In this document: piece after piece, positions 32,086 to 40,694 of the stretch
Numbering within the stretch: position 1 is the stretch's first letter
How the letters are laid out: every line of letters begins with the position of its first letter
Source: Agarophyton chilense
Taxonomy: Eukaryota > Rhodophyta > Florideophyceae > Gracilariales > Gracilariaceae
NCBI GenBank assembly: GCA_030374765.1
Contig: JARGXX010000080.1
Span: 1,550,001-1,614,000 of the forward strand
Reading direction: 5' to 3'
Length of the DNA stretch: 64,000 nt
Position numbers and translations under genes: made by a program
The notes under the pieces: generated by a model
Databases searched by the model: none
What the model was told of the DNA's origin: nothing
The model's input: only the letters and a program-made list of their open reading frames with translations

Positions 32086-33861
32086 TCATTCCTCCGCACG
32101 AGGTGGACCCCCGCCCAGGCGGTTGGCTAAGGCATCCCGCATGGCGGCCACATCACCCGAGATCTCGGAAGGGCGAAGCCCCACCTCCCGAAGGAAGCGC
32201 GCGATGACCTCGCCCCGCTCCGCGCCAGCGGCAGTTGCAGGCGGGCCCGCCACCAATGGAGTCGGATAGGAATCCGTTCGCACGGCATCAGCAGCCCCGG
32301 ATGGAGCCGCACCACCGTATTCAACGGACTCCTCACCGGCCTCGCCGGACTCGTCATCCTCCATCGGAGCGTAACCCGGATCCTCCGGTTCGTTGTCGAC
32401 CATCGGGTCACCATCGGCATAGTCGCGGTAATAGTCGCTCGAGTCGACATACCCTCGCGGGTGGTCGGCCGGGACTTCACGCGGCGCATGCCGGTTGGCT
32501 TCCGCTTCCTCGCGGCTGATCTCGTGGTACTCCCAGGGGTCGAAGTAGATGAAATCCCCCGCTAGCGCGGTATTCCTCCTGAGTCCGGGGCCAGACCCGC
32601 GACGCGGTTGAATGCGTTGGGAGTTCTCCAGCGGGACCTCATCCCACTGGACCCCCTCCACAAAGCCGAGGAGGCCCAGCGTCTCTTCTTCGTTCGCCTC
32701 GCCCCCGAGGGGGATGCGCATGTCCAAACGGCGGATCCCAGCCCGCACACGCGGTGGCACGTACCACAATCGGTATTGGTCGTACGCCTCAGCGAGGATA
32801 AAAGCCGCAGTGCGGACGGCCCATTCGCTTACCACGACGGACCACCACCCCGACTGGGGATCGTTCAAGAACGACGACCCTACATAGGTGAAGACTGGGG
32901 GCAGCTCAATGAAGCAACCCCAGCACGCCTCCAAGGAGGACCACCAGTCTAGGAGACTGACGTACCGACCACGTCGGTGAGCAGGCGCGATGCGCTCAAT
33001 CTCCGTGTCCTGGTAGGGTACGAAATACCCGATCCGGGCCCGCCAACGTCGCTCATCGCGGATGAGGTTCTGAAGGAAGTTTGAGCGCGACTGCCGCGGT
33101 TGGTAGCGGAACTCTGCCCGAAGAATCGGTCGTACCCAGCAAAGGGCTTCTTGCCGAGCGATCGGTGTGCCCCTCCAAGCGAGGGTTTCCAATCCGTTAA
33201 GACGGTCGCAGTACGACATCTCCCCGCGAGTGCGGTAAAGGTGGACGTCGAATTCGACCTCTGGCGGTATCGGGAACTCGAAAGGCGCCCGATGGTGCCT
33301 GAGATAAGCGATCCGCACAAGCGCGGCCTGAGCCTCCGCAGAGGATTCACCGCGTCGGCGGAGTATGTGTTGTACCGGGATGGCGATACGATTACGCCAA
33401 TCCCAGGACATTGTCACCACGCCGGGCAGGTCGCCCGAGAGCATCTCCGAATTATCGGTGTAGGATTGGATCCAATCCTCGTCGCGGACAGCCAATGGGT
33501 GAAACCAAGGCGCATACCGCAACATCGCGGAAGCCTGCCGAGTTCTCGGATTTGCACCCACAAGGGCGTCGTAGGTCGGCCACTGCTGTGGGTCCGCCTG
33601 TCCGCGAAAGCGGGCGCCAATACGGCGGTCTTCGTACGCGAGTTTGGTAACATCCCCAGGGTGGGGCGCGGACCGGAAGCCGGTGGAACCGCCAAGGGCG
33701 GGAGTCGCGGATGTGTTATGACGGTCGGGGTTGGACATGGTGCGTGTTGGTGTGCTGTGGTTGGAATCGGATGCGGAGAGCGTGCGTGGGGTCCTTGGTG
33801 AAGATGTGTTGCTTTCCGGAGACCCGGTGTCGGACGCGCTCTGATCATGACGAGCTGCCAT
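32086..33861 (-). CDS. Antisense retrotransposon protein (aORF) of element C, intact 591 aa
   Basis: The ATG at 33861 lies 46 bp inside the 3' LTR; the frame is open to a stop at 32086, converging with pol 333 bp away. Residues 1-75 are Ser/Thr/Pro/Asn-rich and probably disordered. Residues about 80-400 look folded and aromatic-rich (YAPWFHPLAV, APFEFPIPPEVEF, SRSNFLQNLI, ELPPVFTYVGSSF, WWSVVVSEWAVRTAAFILAEAYDQYRLWY, GDFIYFDPWEYHEI). The tail is acidic, ending in FLREVGLRPSEISGD. No signal peptide, zinc finger or known catalytic motif is seen. Relatives are in elements A, B and D. Expression would need a promoter reading out of the 3' LTR on the opposite strand. Function unknown; plant gypsy elements and retroviruses such as HTLV-1 offer precedents for antisense genes, not homologues. 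Confidence 0.85.
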   Translation of the reverse strand: MAARHDQSASDTGSPESNTSSPRTPRTLSASDSNHSTPTRTMSNPDRHNTSATPALGGSTGFRSAPHPGDVTKLAYEDRRIGARFRGQADPQQWPTYDALVGANPRTRQASAMLRYAPWFHPLAVRDEDWIQSYTDNSEMLSGDLPGVVTMSWDWRNRIAIPVQHILRRRGESSAEAQAALVRIAYLRHHRAPFEFPIPPEVEFDVHLYRTRGEMSYCDRLNGLETLAWRGTPIARQEALCWVRPILRAEFRYQPRQSRSNFLQNLIRDERRWRARIGYFVPYQDTEIERIAPAHRRGRYVSLLDWWSSLEACWGCFIELPPVFTYVGSSFLNDPQSGWWSVVVSEWAVRTAAFILAEAYDQYRLWYVPPRVRAGIRRLDMRIPLGGEANEEETLGLLGFVEGVQWDEVPLENSQRIQPRRGSGPGLRRNTALAGDFIYFDPWEYHEISREEAEANRHAPREVPADHPRGYVDSSDYYRDYADGDPMVDNEPEDPGYAPMEDDESGEAGEESVEYGGAAPSGAADAVRTDSYPTPLVAGPPATAAGAERGEVIARFLREVGLRPSEISGDVAAMRDALANRLGGGPPRAEE

Positions 33862-33893
33862 GCCGACTTCCTCTTCGAGGTGTTCGCCCTGTC

Positions 33894-33907
33894 TTAAGGG
33901 GGGGATA
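33894..33907 (+). other. Element C polypurine tract
   Basis: AAGGGGGGGATA directly precedes the 3' LTR TG at 33908. Element D has the same tract on its strand (44928-44943). Confidence 0.7.
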
Positions 33908-34771
33908 TGAAGAGCAACGCCCTCCAGGGAGGTTTTTGGGGACTTCAGTTTTTTCCGGAGCCTCCGGCGTGCAACCTCGTTATGAATAGGAGTAATCCGT
34001 TTTCACGGCAATGGCCGGAAAGCCGGTGATGCACCGGCGGGACCGGGTGCCATACACGTGGCCGCAGCGCCCGCACGACACGTGGCCGCCAGATTGGCCC
34101 CTTTGTTAGACGGACATTTAGCTATTTAGGATAGACTTTATTTATTCTATTCTACGGTGACTACAGTACTTAAGCCGCCGGCCTCGCGGCCGCCGGTCCA
34201 GTAAAGTCTCCCCAACAAGGGTGATCTTGGTCTTCCAGATCTTGGCTCTGGGTCGAACCGCCTGCGCGGATATACAACTCCTTACGGAGGGATTTCCCGT
34301 GGTGCACGGCTTCCCAACCCCCTTGGACGTTCAAGCAGCCTTCGTGTGTTGGGTATCTATTCCCACTTTCGTGGTTCCGCCCGTGTATACGGTTTGCTAC
34401 ACCCGGCAGTGCCGGCTATTCCCGAGTCCCCTCTTGCGACTCGTGGTCAACCTCGCCCTCTTGCCTCCGTTCCCATTTTTCTTCCCTTTTCCTCCCCTTC
34501 ATTGGGCAATTCCCGCTCATGCGGCTCGCACTGACACCTGTCGTGCTCGCCAATCTCGTGGGTTTTGCCTCCTCAGGGGATACGCAAGCACCGCTTCGGC
34601 AGATATTCTCGGCTCCTTTCAGCCTCCCTGCGCCCGTCGCGACGGTTTGACTCCGGCTTACACCCGGCATTGCGCGCCGATCCCTGGGAGGGCTCTACCG
34701 CGCCGGTTACCTCGTGAGAGGAAGATCCGGACGTCTTTGTAGGTTTTCCCTCTTCGGGGCATTGTCCTACA
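33908..34771 (+). repeat. Element C 3' LTR
   Basis: Runs from TG at 33908 to CA at 34771 (864 bp) and is nearly identical to the 5' LTR, which argues for recent insertion. The 173-codon frame is open at 34221-34742. The overlapping gag-frame extension seen in the 5' LTR is closed here by a TGA near 34648. Confidence 0.9.
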
Positions 34772-34872
34772 TCAGTAGCTAAACCACAGTAGTATACGAC
34801 GCATTCCGGCAACCATTTAAGAGCCAGCACTTGTCTATTATTACGTACTCGGTGTGGCTTACTGTACTACAC
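34772..34872 (-). repeat. Element B 5' LTR, second segment
   Basis: Continues the element B LTR after element C. It aligns with 8074-8170 (GCTAAACCAC, GGCAACCAT, GTGTGGCTTACTGTACTACA) and ends with CA at 34872, followed by the flank ccaga. Confidence 0.8.
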
Positions 34873-35270
34873 CAGATATCAGAGTAATTGATACAAGCAA
34901 GAAGTATTTTCTTCTTGAAGTTACAGACAAGAAGGTATGTAGCCCCTAAATTCTGCGCCATACCGTTAAAGAAATCATTTTGAATGTTAGGTTCGTTGAA
35001 GTTTGCCCAGAGCATACGTGCGCCATTGATAAACGCAAAACCACCTCGAAGCGCATACCGATGCAATTCGGAGTTTTTCCATAAGGGCGCAAGACTTTTT
35101 CATTTTCTATTCAGTTGGCCACTCAATGCAAAAATCAGCGTGTTTTTCTTCGAACAATTAGGCCGAGAGCACGTCTATCACGAATTGAAACCATTCGGAA
35201 ACTGATGTAGGCATGATTCCGAATATCAGACATACTAAATATTACACCTCTTTTGTTTTCATGTACCACT
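34873..35270 (-). pseudogene. PIF/Harbinger-like transposase, upstream part (split by element B)
   Basis: The minus-strand frame ending at the element B junction reads YALRGGFAFINGA, then IQNDFFNGMAQ, then YSDIW at the breakpoint. This follows the pattern of the first catalytic-Asp region of Harbinger DDE transposases (FxDGT..., NxxYNG..., YPGSWHD), although the Asp of the first motif appears as Asn. Across element B the sequence resumes at 7620 with the second and third motif regions. Nothing downstream of 35270 can be read confidently. Confidence 0.45.
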
Positions 35271-36160
35271 TTGGAACTAAAAGCAGGTCCTCACCATGTA
35301 GAAATGATTTCCGGCCTTTTGTGGTCGAAAAGACGACCGTTTCTTATTTTCTGTCGAGTCGACATGAACCAACGGAGAGTATTGTCAAACAGGGAACATG
35401 TTTAGAAACTAGTTGCTACCACAAAGTCTTCTTTTGTGCAACAAAAAATGAATTTTTGCCAAGGCGTTTTATGTATTTAAGATCTTAGAATTACAAAGTA
35501 ATGTAATTTACTGTTTGTGTTGCATATCTTCTGGGACAACGCTTGTCGTCTTGGTTTCGGGTAAGTAATAGAAAAAAGTGGGCAACGCCGTACTGAGTCG
35601 CTCATCTTATTTAAGATCGATGAACGGCGACATTTGGTTATTACTTAGGAATTGTTAAGTTTATTCTCTTGAAGAAGAAAAGAATCTCTTGTGTTTCGCA
35701 AAACGTACCCCAACAAGCGTCTGGAACTCTGGTTCGGGTGCCCCTTTCCCAGCCCAGATTCCGAAATCTGGAAGGCAGCCAGGCCGACGTGTTCAGCTCC
35801 GATTCGTTACTGTTTGGAACTGTGAAATTCTAGGAATTCTGGGACGCAACCAGTACCGCATGAGGCCAAAACTGCAAGCCATTGCACTGCAATTTGGTTA
35901 TTCTGACCACAGTTCTTTTGTGTTTCATTAATTATTTTACTCCGCAAAGAGGAAACGAAAGAAGCATAATGACACCTTTGTACAGAATGCATATGATGAA
36001 TACCAAATGCCTGTTTTCCTTTCCATTTCAATCAATTATTAGTAGCAATTGTGTTCAACGCGGATAACATTTTGTGATGTGCAACTGCAGCGAATCGTGT
36101 TTGTTGACGTCCGAAGATTGATGCATTCTGCACTCACATTCTTTGCCTCGCCACTCTCTC
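35271..36160. other. No recognisable gene
   Basis: AT-richer sequence with only short frames. It lies between the Harbinger relic and the 3' end of the DUF2207-like gene. Confidence 0.5.
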
Positions 36161-37126
36161 TCAACCGCCGCCTCCACCGCCGCCTCCACCGCCGCCTCCA
36201 CCTCCGCCTCCACCTCCGCCTCCACCTCCGCCTCCTCCTCCGCCTCCTCCTCCACCCCAACTAACGAACGCGCGACCGCCGCGACCGCCGCGACCACCGC
36301 CACTCCCGCTCGATTTCTGAAGTACTGCAATAAAGATGAAAAGCCCCACAAATGCGCCAATAGAACCAAGAATGATAGCAGTAACTCTATCAGAACCGCC
36401 TGCAGAAGAAAAGCATTGAAGTTGTTGGGCACATATATCTGTACCTTTCTCTGCAACAAGCACATCTATAGATGTAGATACATCTTGCCACGTGATGATG
36501 GTAGAATTGGTGGTTGACGAAGGTAACACTTTTCCTTCAGGCGCTGCCGCAACGCTAAGCGATGCGTTGCGATTGGCGGTGATAAACGACACTCTCATTC
36601 TGTCGAACGTCTGTTGCCAAGACCCAGTGCGCCATCGTATCACGTTTACCGTTTCGTTTTCCGGCGGCTCGGCGCTTGTTTCAGGACAAGAGGTGGTGAA
36701 TTGTGTCACTCCAGCGTCCAGAATGTACTGCAGCGTGAAAAGCACAGACTGGCGGTTTTTTTCAGTTTTGAGGACCACCTTCGCTTCGTTTCGGCCTTGT
36801 TCGGATTGAAGAAGACCGGATTCAAACACGGTAAGGTTGTCGCGCATGGCAAGCACGTTACGTGCAGACTGCTGTCCATCGATGAGAGGAATGAGCCGAA
36901 ACGCATCGCGCCCCGTGGTGTACGGAAACAAGTATCGTTCTGTGATGTTTGCGGAGCAGTCTTCGTTGCGCACAACTGTGATATCGACGTCACACAGGAA
37001 GGTCGGCGATTGAGATTGGTCTTGTGGCGGCGGTCGATCACATCGTAGAGCAGAGTTTTTCGCTTGAGAGTAGTGTACGCACAAAAGAAACAGCACAAAT
37101 GCGCCTAGGTGGGGCACTTTTTTCAT
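36161..37126 (-). CDS. Secreted/membrane protein resembling DUF2207, Gly-run C-terminus
   Basis: 321 aa. The start at 37126 is chosen because MKKVPHLGAFVLFLLCVHYSQA forms a clean signal peptide; an upstream in-frame ATG at 37189 would spoil it. Residues about 45-230 fit the extracellular part of DUF2207: DVDITVVRNEDCSANITERY then FRLIPL (family: ...ITERI...GIYRxIPL), YILDAGVTQF, and IRWRTGSWQQTFDRMRV (family: LYWNVxGxxWxxxI). One membrane helix at 249-270, an Arg/Gly spacer with VSW, then an unbroken run of about 31 Gly. Bacterial members also end in Gly-rich tails. A TATA box lies 142 bp upstream. No intron. Function of the family is unknown; transfer from bacteria is possible. Confidence 0.65.
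   Translation of the reverse strand: MKKVPHLGAFVLFLLCVHYSQAKNSALRCDRPPPQDQSQSPTFLCDVDITVVRNEDCSANITERYLFPYTTGRDAFRLIPLIDGQQSARNVLAMRDNLTVFESGLLQSEQGRNEAKVVLKTEKNRQSVLFTLQYILDAGVTQFTTSCPETSAEPPENETVNVIRWRTGSWQQTFDRMRVSFITANRNASLSVAAAPEGKVLPSSTTNSTIITWQDVSTSIDVLVAEKGTDICAQQLQCFSSAGGSDRVTAIILGSIGAFVGLFIFIAVLQKSSGSGGGRGGRGGRAFVSWGGGGGGGGGGGGGGGGGGGGGGGGGGGGGGG
36165..36256. repeat. (GCC/TCC/ACC)n trinucleotide tract coding poly-Gly
   Basis: About 90 bp of NCC triplets on the plus strand, in higher-order 9-bp units such as CGCCTCCAC. It encodes the Gly run of the minus-strand gene and creates long shadow frames on both strands. Confidence 0.9.
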
Positions 37127-37267
37127 GTTTGAATGCCGGAAGAAGCTGTTTTGAAGCTCAAGATATTGCCAGGAGATGTAGACTGACACACAAGGGGCGA
37201 GACACCAAGCGAAGAAGCGGTTGCGTTTTCAGGATTGTGGAATGAGTTTTGACTCCGAGGTCGGAGA

Positions 37268-37276
37268 CCTTTTATA
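37268..37276 (-). promoter_or_regulatory. TATA box of the DUF2207-like gene
   Basis: The minus strand reads TATAAAAGG, 142 bp upstream of the chosen ATG. Confidence 0.55.
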
Positions 37277-40200
37277 GGTTCAAGCTAGGACGGCAACACG
37301 GACAAATGTGTTTGCATTTCTCCAGATGTGGACCAATGAAGAAGGAGCAACAACGAATAGATAGTATGCCTTGGGGCGGGACTTTAGCCGCCCTTCATAC
37401 GCTGTACACGTCAGAGCATCTCGAGCGGGGGAAGGAAAAAGGCCTCTAATAGAGTTGGTAAATAGATACACGCAGACAATGTATTAGGTGTACTGTTTCA
37501 CGCATAATACTTTTTTTCGCCCATATTGCTGTATTGATAAAAGTAGTTACCTAATATGATACAGTGATAAACGGTTTTGCTAAGCATTGTGCACATCCCC
37601 GACAACAGGTTCTTGGGCCTTATCGCACATGCTCTGCTGCGCATATTATATCAACAATGCGTATTGACTGGAACTGATGCTCATTCCGTTTCGTCGTTTG
37701 GTTTTTTCCGTGTGCAGCGCAATTGATATGGAGAGGAACAATCTTCTATCTGGAAAAACTGCAATCTACGGAGATTCCATCAATAAAACTGTTGCCGCCA
37801 TCGGGGGGCTCCAAAACCGCAATAAAGACAATACTAGTTTCATTCGCCTGTGAGAAATGTATGTGATGTTTGGAATGGCAGCGAAAAACAATCGCGGAAG
37901 TGCCACCAGCTCTGCGCAGGCTAAATGATTTCCGAACAAACGTACAAACGAAAAAATAAATAAATTGGAGACAACTACAATCTGCAGGACTACGAGCTGT
38001 TTAGACATCCTTACAAGAGCAGCTGAAAAAAAGAGAGTGTATTGTGGAAACAAATTGAGACCCCGGACATGCCATCAACTCTGCGGAAGATAAATGAAAC
38101 ACGGAATCAAATCGCTAAATGGATCATGGACGCTCTTGCACACACACTATAATACTTTTGGTTGACCAAGTCGCAGTTGGCAGAGGGACGTCAGAGATCA
38201 TTATCTAATCTCAGAGAGTGTTAAACCTTACTTGGCCCTGTACAAAGTAGGCAAGCAATAGAGACCGTACATGCTACAAATTACATAGATTGTTACATTA
38301 CACAACAGAGGTTTCCCAATAGCAATCCAACAAACTATATAGAAGGGCGCTAAGACATCCCCACCCCCCCCCCCAGAAGCTTAGTCTGGCAGATCCCAGG
38401 TTATCTTTAACTACAGTGCGATCTTGAACTAGCATCCGCACTAACACGTTTGTGTGCAGATAGTGGGTGCGTGCAGAAATCGCCAGATCGCCTGCTGGCC
38501 AACTAAGAGCTATTAAACCAACGCCAAGTCCCCTAACCCCTTAACCTCTAAAACCCCTACTCTGTGATCACTACCGCAACTAAGAAAGATAAAAATAAGT
38601 AGATAACAGATATGATGACTAAAATCATACAATTAATGCAAGTTGTGAGGATACGCGCATATGGGCGTAAAATGCACACATAAACAGGAAGGTAAGAACT
38701 GCCTTCCGGTTGGTATTGCTTCCCGCACACATAAGGAAGCCAGCGGAGGCATGTTCGTCATTTGTAGGCTATCGAGTAGTACTTGGTTATGTTCGTCATA
38801 TAGACTGATGTTATTAAAACCAGCGAATCGTACCAGAGCCTTGACGTTACAGTACTAATAGCTACCGTAAACCATGTACTTTCGCATACTCGAAGTATAC
38901 CTTTTACTACCTAGCGATTAAATAAACTATTGAACGTATAAATCTAGAGTTGAATGTCTAGTGTTACAAGTACTGTGCTTCTACGAAGTCGATCTTCTCC
39001 GTGAGACCTGTCAAAAGTGATCCTGACTTTACTTCAAGCTTACTGTTTTACCCTGTCATGAATAGTGCTTCCCCAGAGTACGCTGCACACGCAGCTGACC
39101 TCCTTTCCGCCGCCTCGAAACGAGGAGAAAATGATCTTTTACATTTCTCTTTCCAGCATTCGAGCGAAAATTGCAACACCGAGAACGATTCGGATAGCCG
39201 TTCATAAAACTCGTTTTCGGCTCGAAATGGATCAAAAAATATTATTGAGAGGACAATTTTTTCGTCAAGGGAATTCGACAAGACTTGGCGAGTTGTTATC
39301 GCTTTGGTCTATTAGAAATGGAATATTAGAAAACGATGAATACATTCTTTTCCATGTCAGCCGATCATTATTTGTAGGGCTTACTATGAAACTCGTGAAA
39401 AGTGTTCGCGGAGATATATACAAGTTGTACGTCGACAAAAACAATGGTCGATATGGCATAAAGAAAATCTTACGTCAGAATCGGGGCTTTGATAATTTCA
39501 AATGTTGTTGTTGGGCCACTAATGTAATTTTCCGGCAATGTTTTCGTCGTTCCGTTTTACAATTTGAAGTGGCTTGTTTGTAGCTCGACTTGCCGGTCTT
39601 GAACCGCACTAGTCTATCAAGTGGTTTATATAGGTGTCTAGCAGTTTTAGAATATCTAGTTGCGACCATACGCTAATGTCCTCAATGTTTGCAAATGTTT
39701 GGACTGGTAGTCCGTATTCGGGGTTGAGAGATGCTGGTCATTGTACATCAATTTTGCAATCCATTTCTTTCCACGACGCATATTTTAATACAACTAGGTT
39801 TTCCAATGAAGGTATGAATTCCATCGACTTTACACTGTACTGCTGACCATTTTCCTATTAGTATTAAATACTGAAGTCATAAATACTAGGGACTTGGAAA
39901 AAAAGTGTGCATTTTGCAAAATGGAATGGCACCAAGTGTATGTCAATTGTCATACCAGCTCTGGAGAAGAGTGAAGATGAGGGTGCCATTCACCCTAAGA
40001 AAAAGGCTCAAAGAAGGCGTCTCACCCCTGATATGAAATGGCCAATGAGATATAAGCACATAGTAAATACTCACGTGTTGCCGCCATCATGCGGTTTCCG
40101 AAACAGCTCATACGGAACACCTTTTTCTGGGAAGGAAGCCGACATTCACGGATGCTGTAGATGTACCGCATGCAAGCACATGCGTTTAAAGATAGCCAGC

Positions 40201-40580
40201 TCCACCGATTGGTTACCTCTCGACCAATGCGCACAAACATCTGTAAAGATTCAAACGCACAAACGCTTAGTAGGGTTACACATATGATGTGGCATTCAAA
40301 AGCATGAGCCCTCCAAAAAACCCTCCCATGCCTTGCGCTGCTGGACTTGAAGAAAACGTATGGAACGGTGTCAATCTTGCTTACGCCTTCTTCTTGTGTG
40401 GCGGTCGTCGTCGCACCATACGTGACTCTAGCACAATCAAAGGCACCCATGAGCTCCTCCAATACGTCTTTCAAAAATCTCCCCGACTTCAGTCCGAATT
40501 CAGTCATGCGTTTGGGGCTTGGCGAAGAGCAGTGCACCTGGCCTTCCCCTGCTTCTGCACTCCTCCTCCTGCTGGAACCT
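37277..40580. other. Intergenic region, mostly featureless
   Basis: No gene-like frame is convincing. The frame at 39065-39583 (172 aa) starts after a 70-bp patch (39183-39253) that recurs inverted at 63750-63821 around ATGGATCAAAAAATATT, suggesting a transposon remnant. Sequence from about 40190 to 40694 is homologous to the region upstream of the beta-propeller gene at 59555-60147 and belongs to that duplication. Confidence 0.5.
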
Positions 40581-40586
40581 TGGCCA

Positions 40587-40594
40587 CATAAAGC
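40587..40594 (+). promoter_or_regulatory. TATA-like element of beta-propeller pseudogene
   Basis: CATAAAGC lies 101-108 bp before the ATG, in the same position as TTAAAAGC before the intact paralogue and followed by the same CTCGGTTGGCAG sequence. Confidence 0.35.
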
Positions 40595-40694
40595 TCGGTT
40601 GGCAGTCCAACTTCCCCAATGACTACATTCTCTATTGCATCGCATGATCGCGCCAAATCCCTTTCAGAAACAGCCTCGAACCCAAAGGAGAACA

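Larger units (their letters stand above)
25986..34771 (+). mobile_element. Element C: full-length but RT-less Ty3/gypsy chromovirus-like element
   Basis: 8786 bp with LTRs of 863 and 864 bp bounded by TGAAGAGC and TCCTACA, and flanked by tcggt/tcagt. Internal order: primer-binding site, gag (703 aa), a -1 frameshift site, an open frame with protease and chromodomain but no reverse transcriptase, RNase H or integrase, then the minus-strand aORF and a polypurine tract. All three long frames are open, so C looks young and possibly mobilised in trans. It sits inside the 5' LTR of element B. Confidence 0.9.
7621..34872 (-). mobile_element. Element B: old Ty3/gypsy retrotransposon with two nested insertions
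   Basis: Left LTR 7621-8170; right LTR 25531-25985 resuming at 34772-34872 after element C. Flanking 5-mers are caaga (7616-7620) and ccaga (34873-34877), a decayed target-site duplication. Internal order on the minus strand is primer-binding site, gag, protease, reverse transcriptase, RNase H, integrase, chromodomain remnant, then a plus-strand aORF and a polypurine tract. Removing element C (8786 bp) and the roughly 8-kb block at 10.2-18.2 kb leaves about 10 kb, a normal size for a gypsy element. All genes have multiple disabling changes. Confidence 0.85.

Noticed and set aside
33100-33801. 233-codon plus-strand frame, and its 346-codon equivalent at 45065-46105 in D
   Set aside because: Shadow of the aORF. 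The aORF strand has the residues shared with elements A and B; the shadow frame has none of them.
32086-33861. Possibility that the aORF is itself a shadow of a sense-strand gene
   Set aside because: The residue pattern is shared with A and B on the aORF strand, the frame has its own downstream AATAAA, and the sense strand has no single long frame there. Selection on the sense strand could not be measured, so this remains to be tested.
36049-36517. Plus-strand frames rich in Ala/Ser/Thr opposite the poly-Gly gene
   Set aside because: They are the complement of the triplet tract; the minus strand has the signal peptide, membrane helix, domain-like pattern and TATA box.
39065-39583. 172-codon frame as a host gene
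   Set aside because: No recognised motif, no promoter signal, and its start overlaps a repeat patch linked to a transposon.
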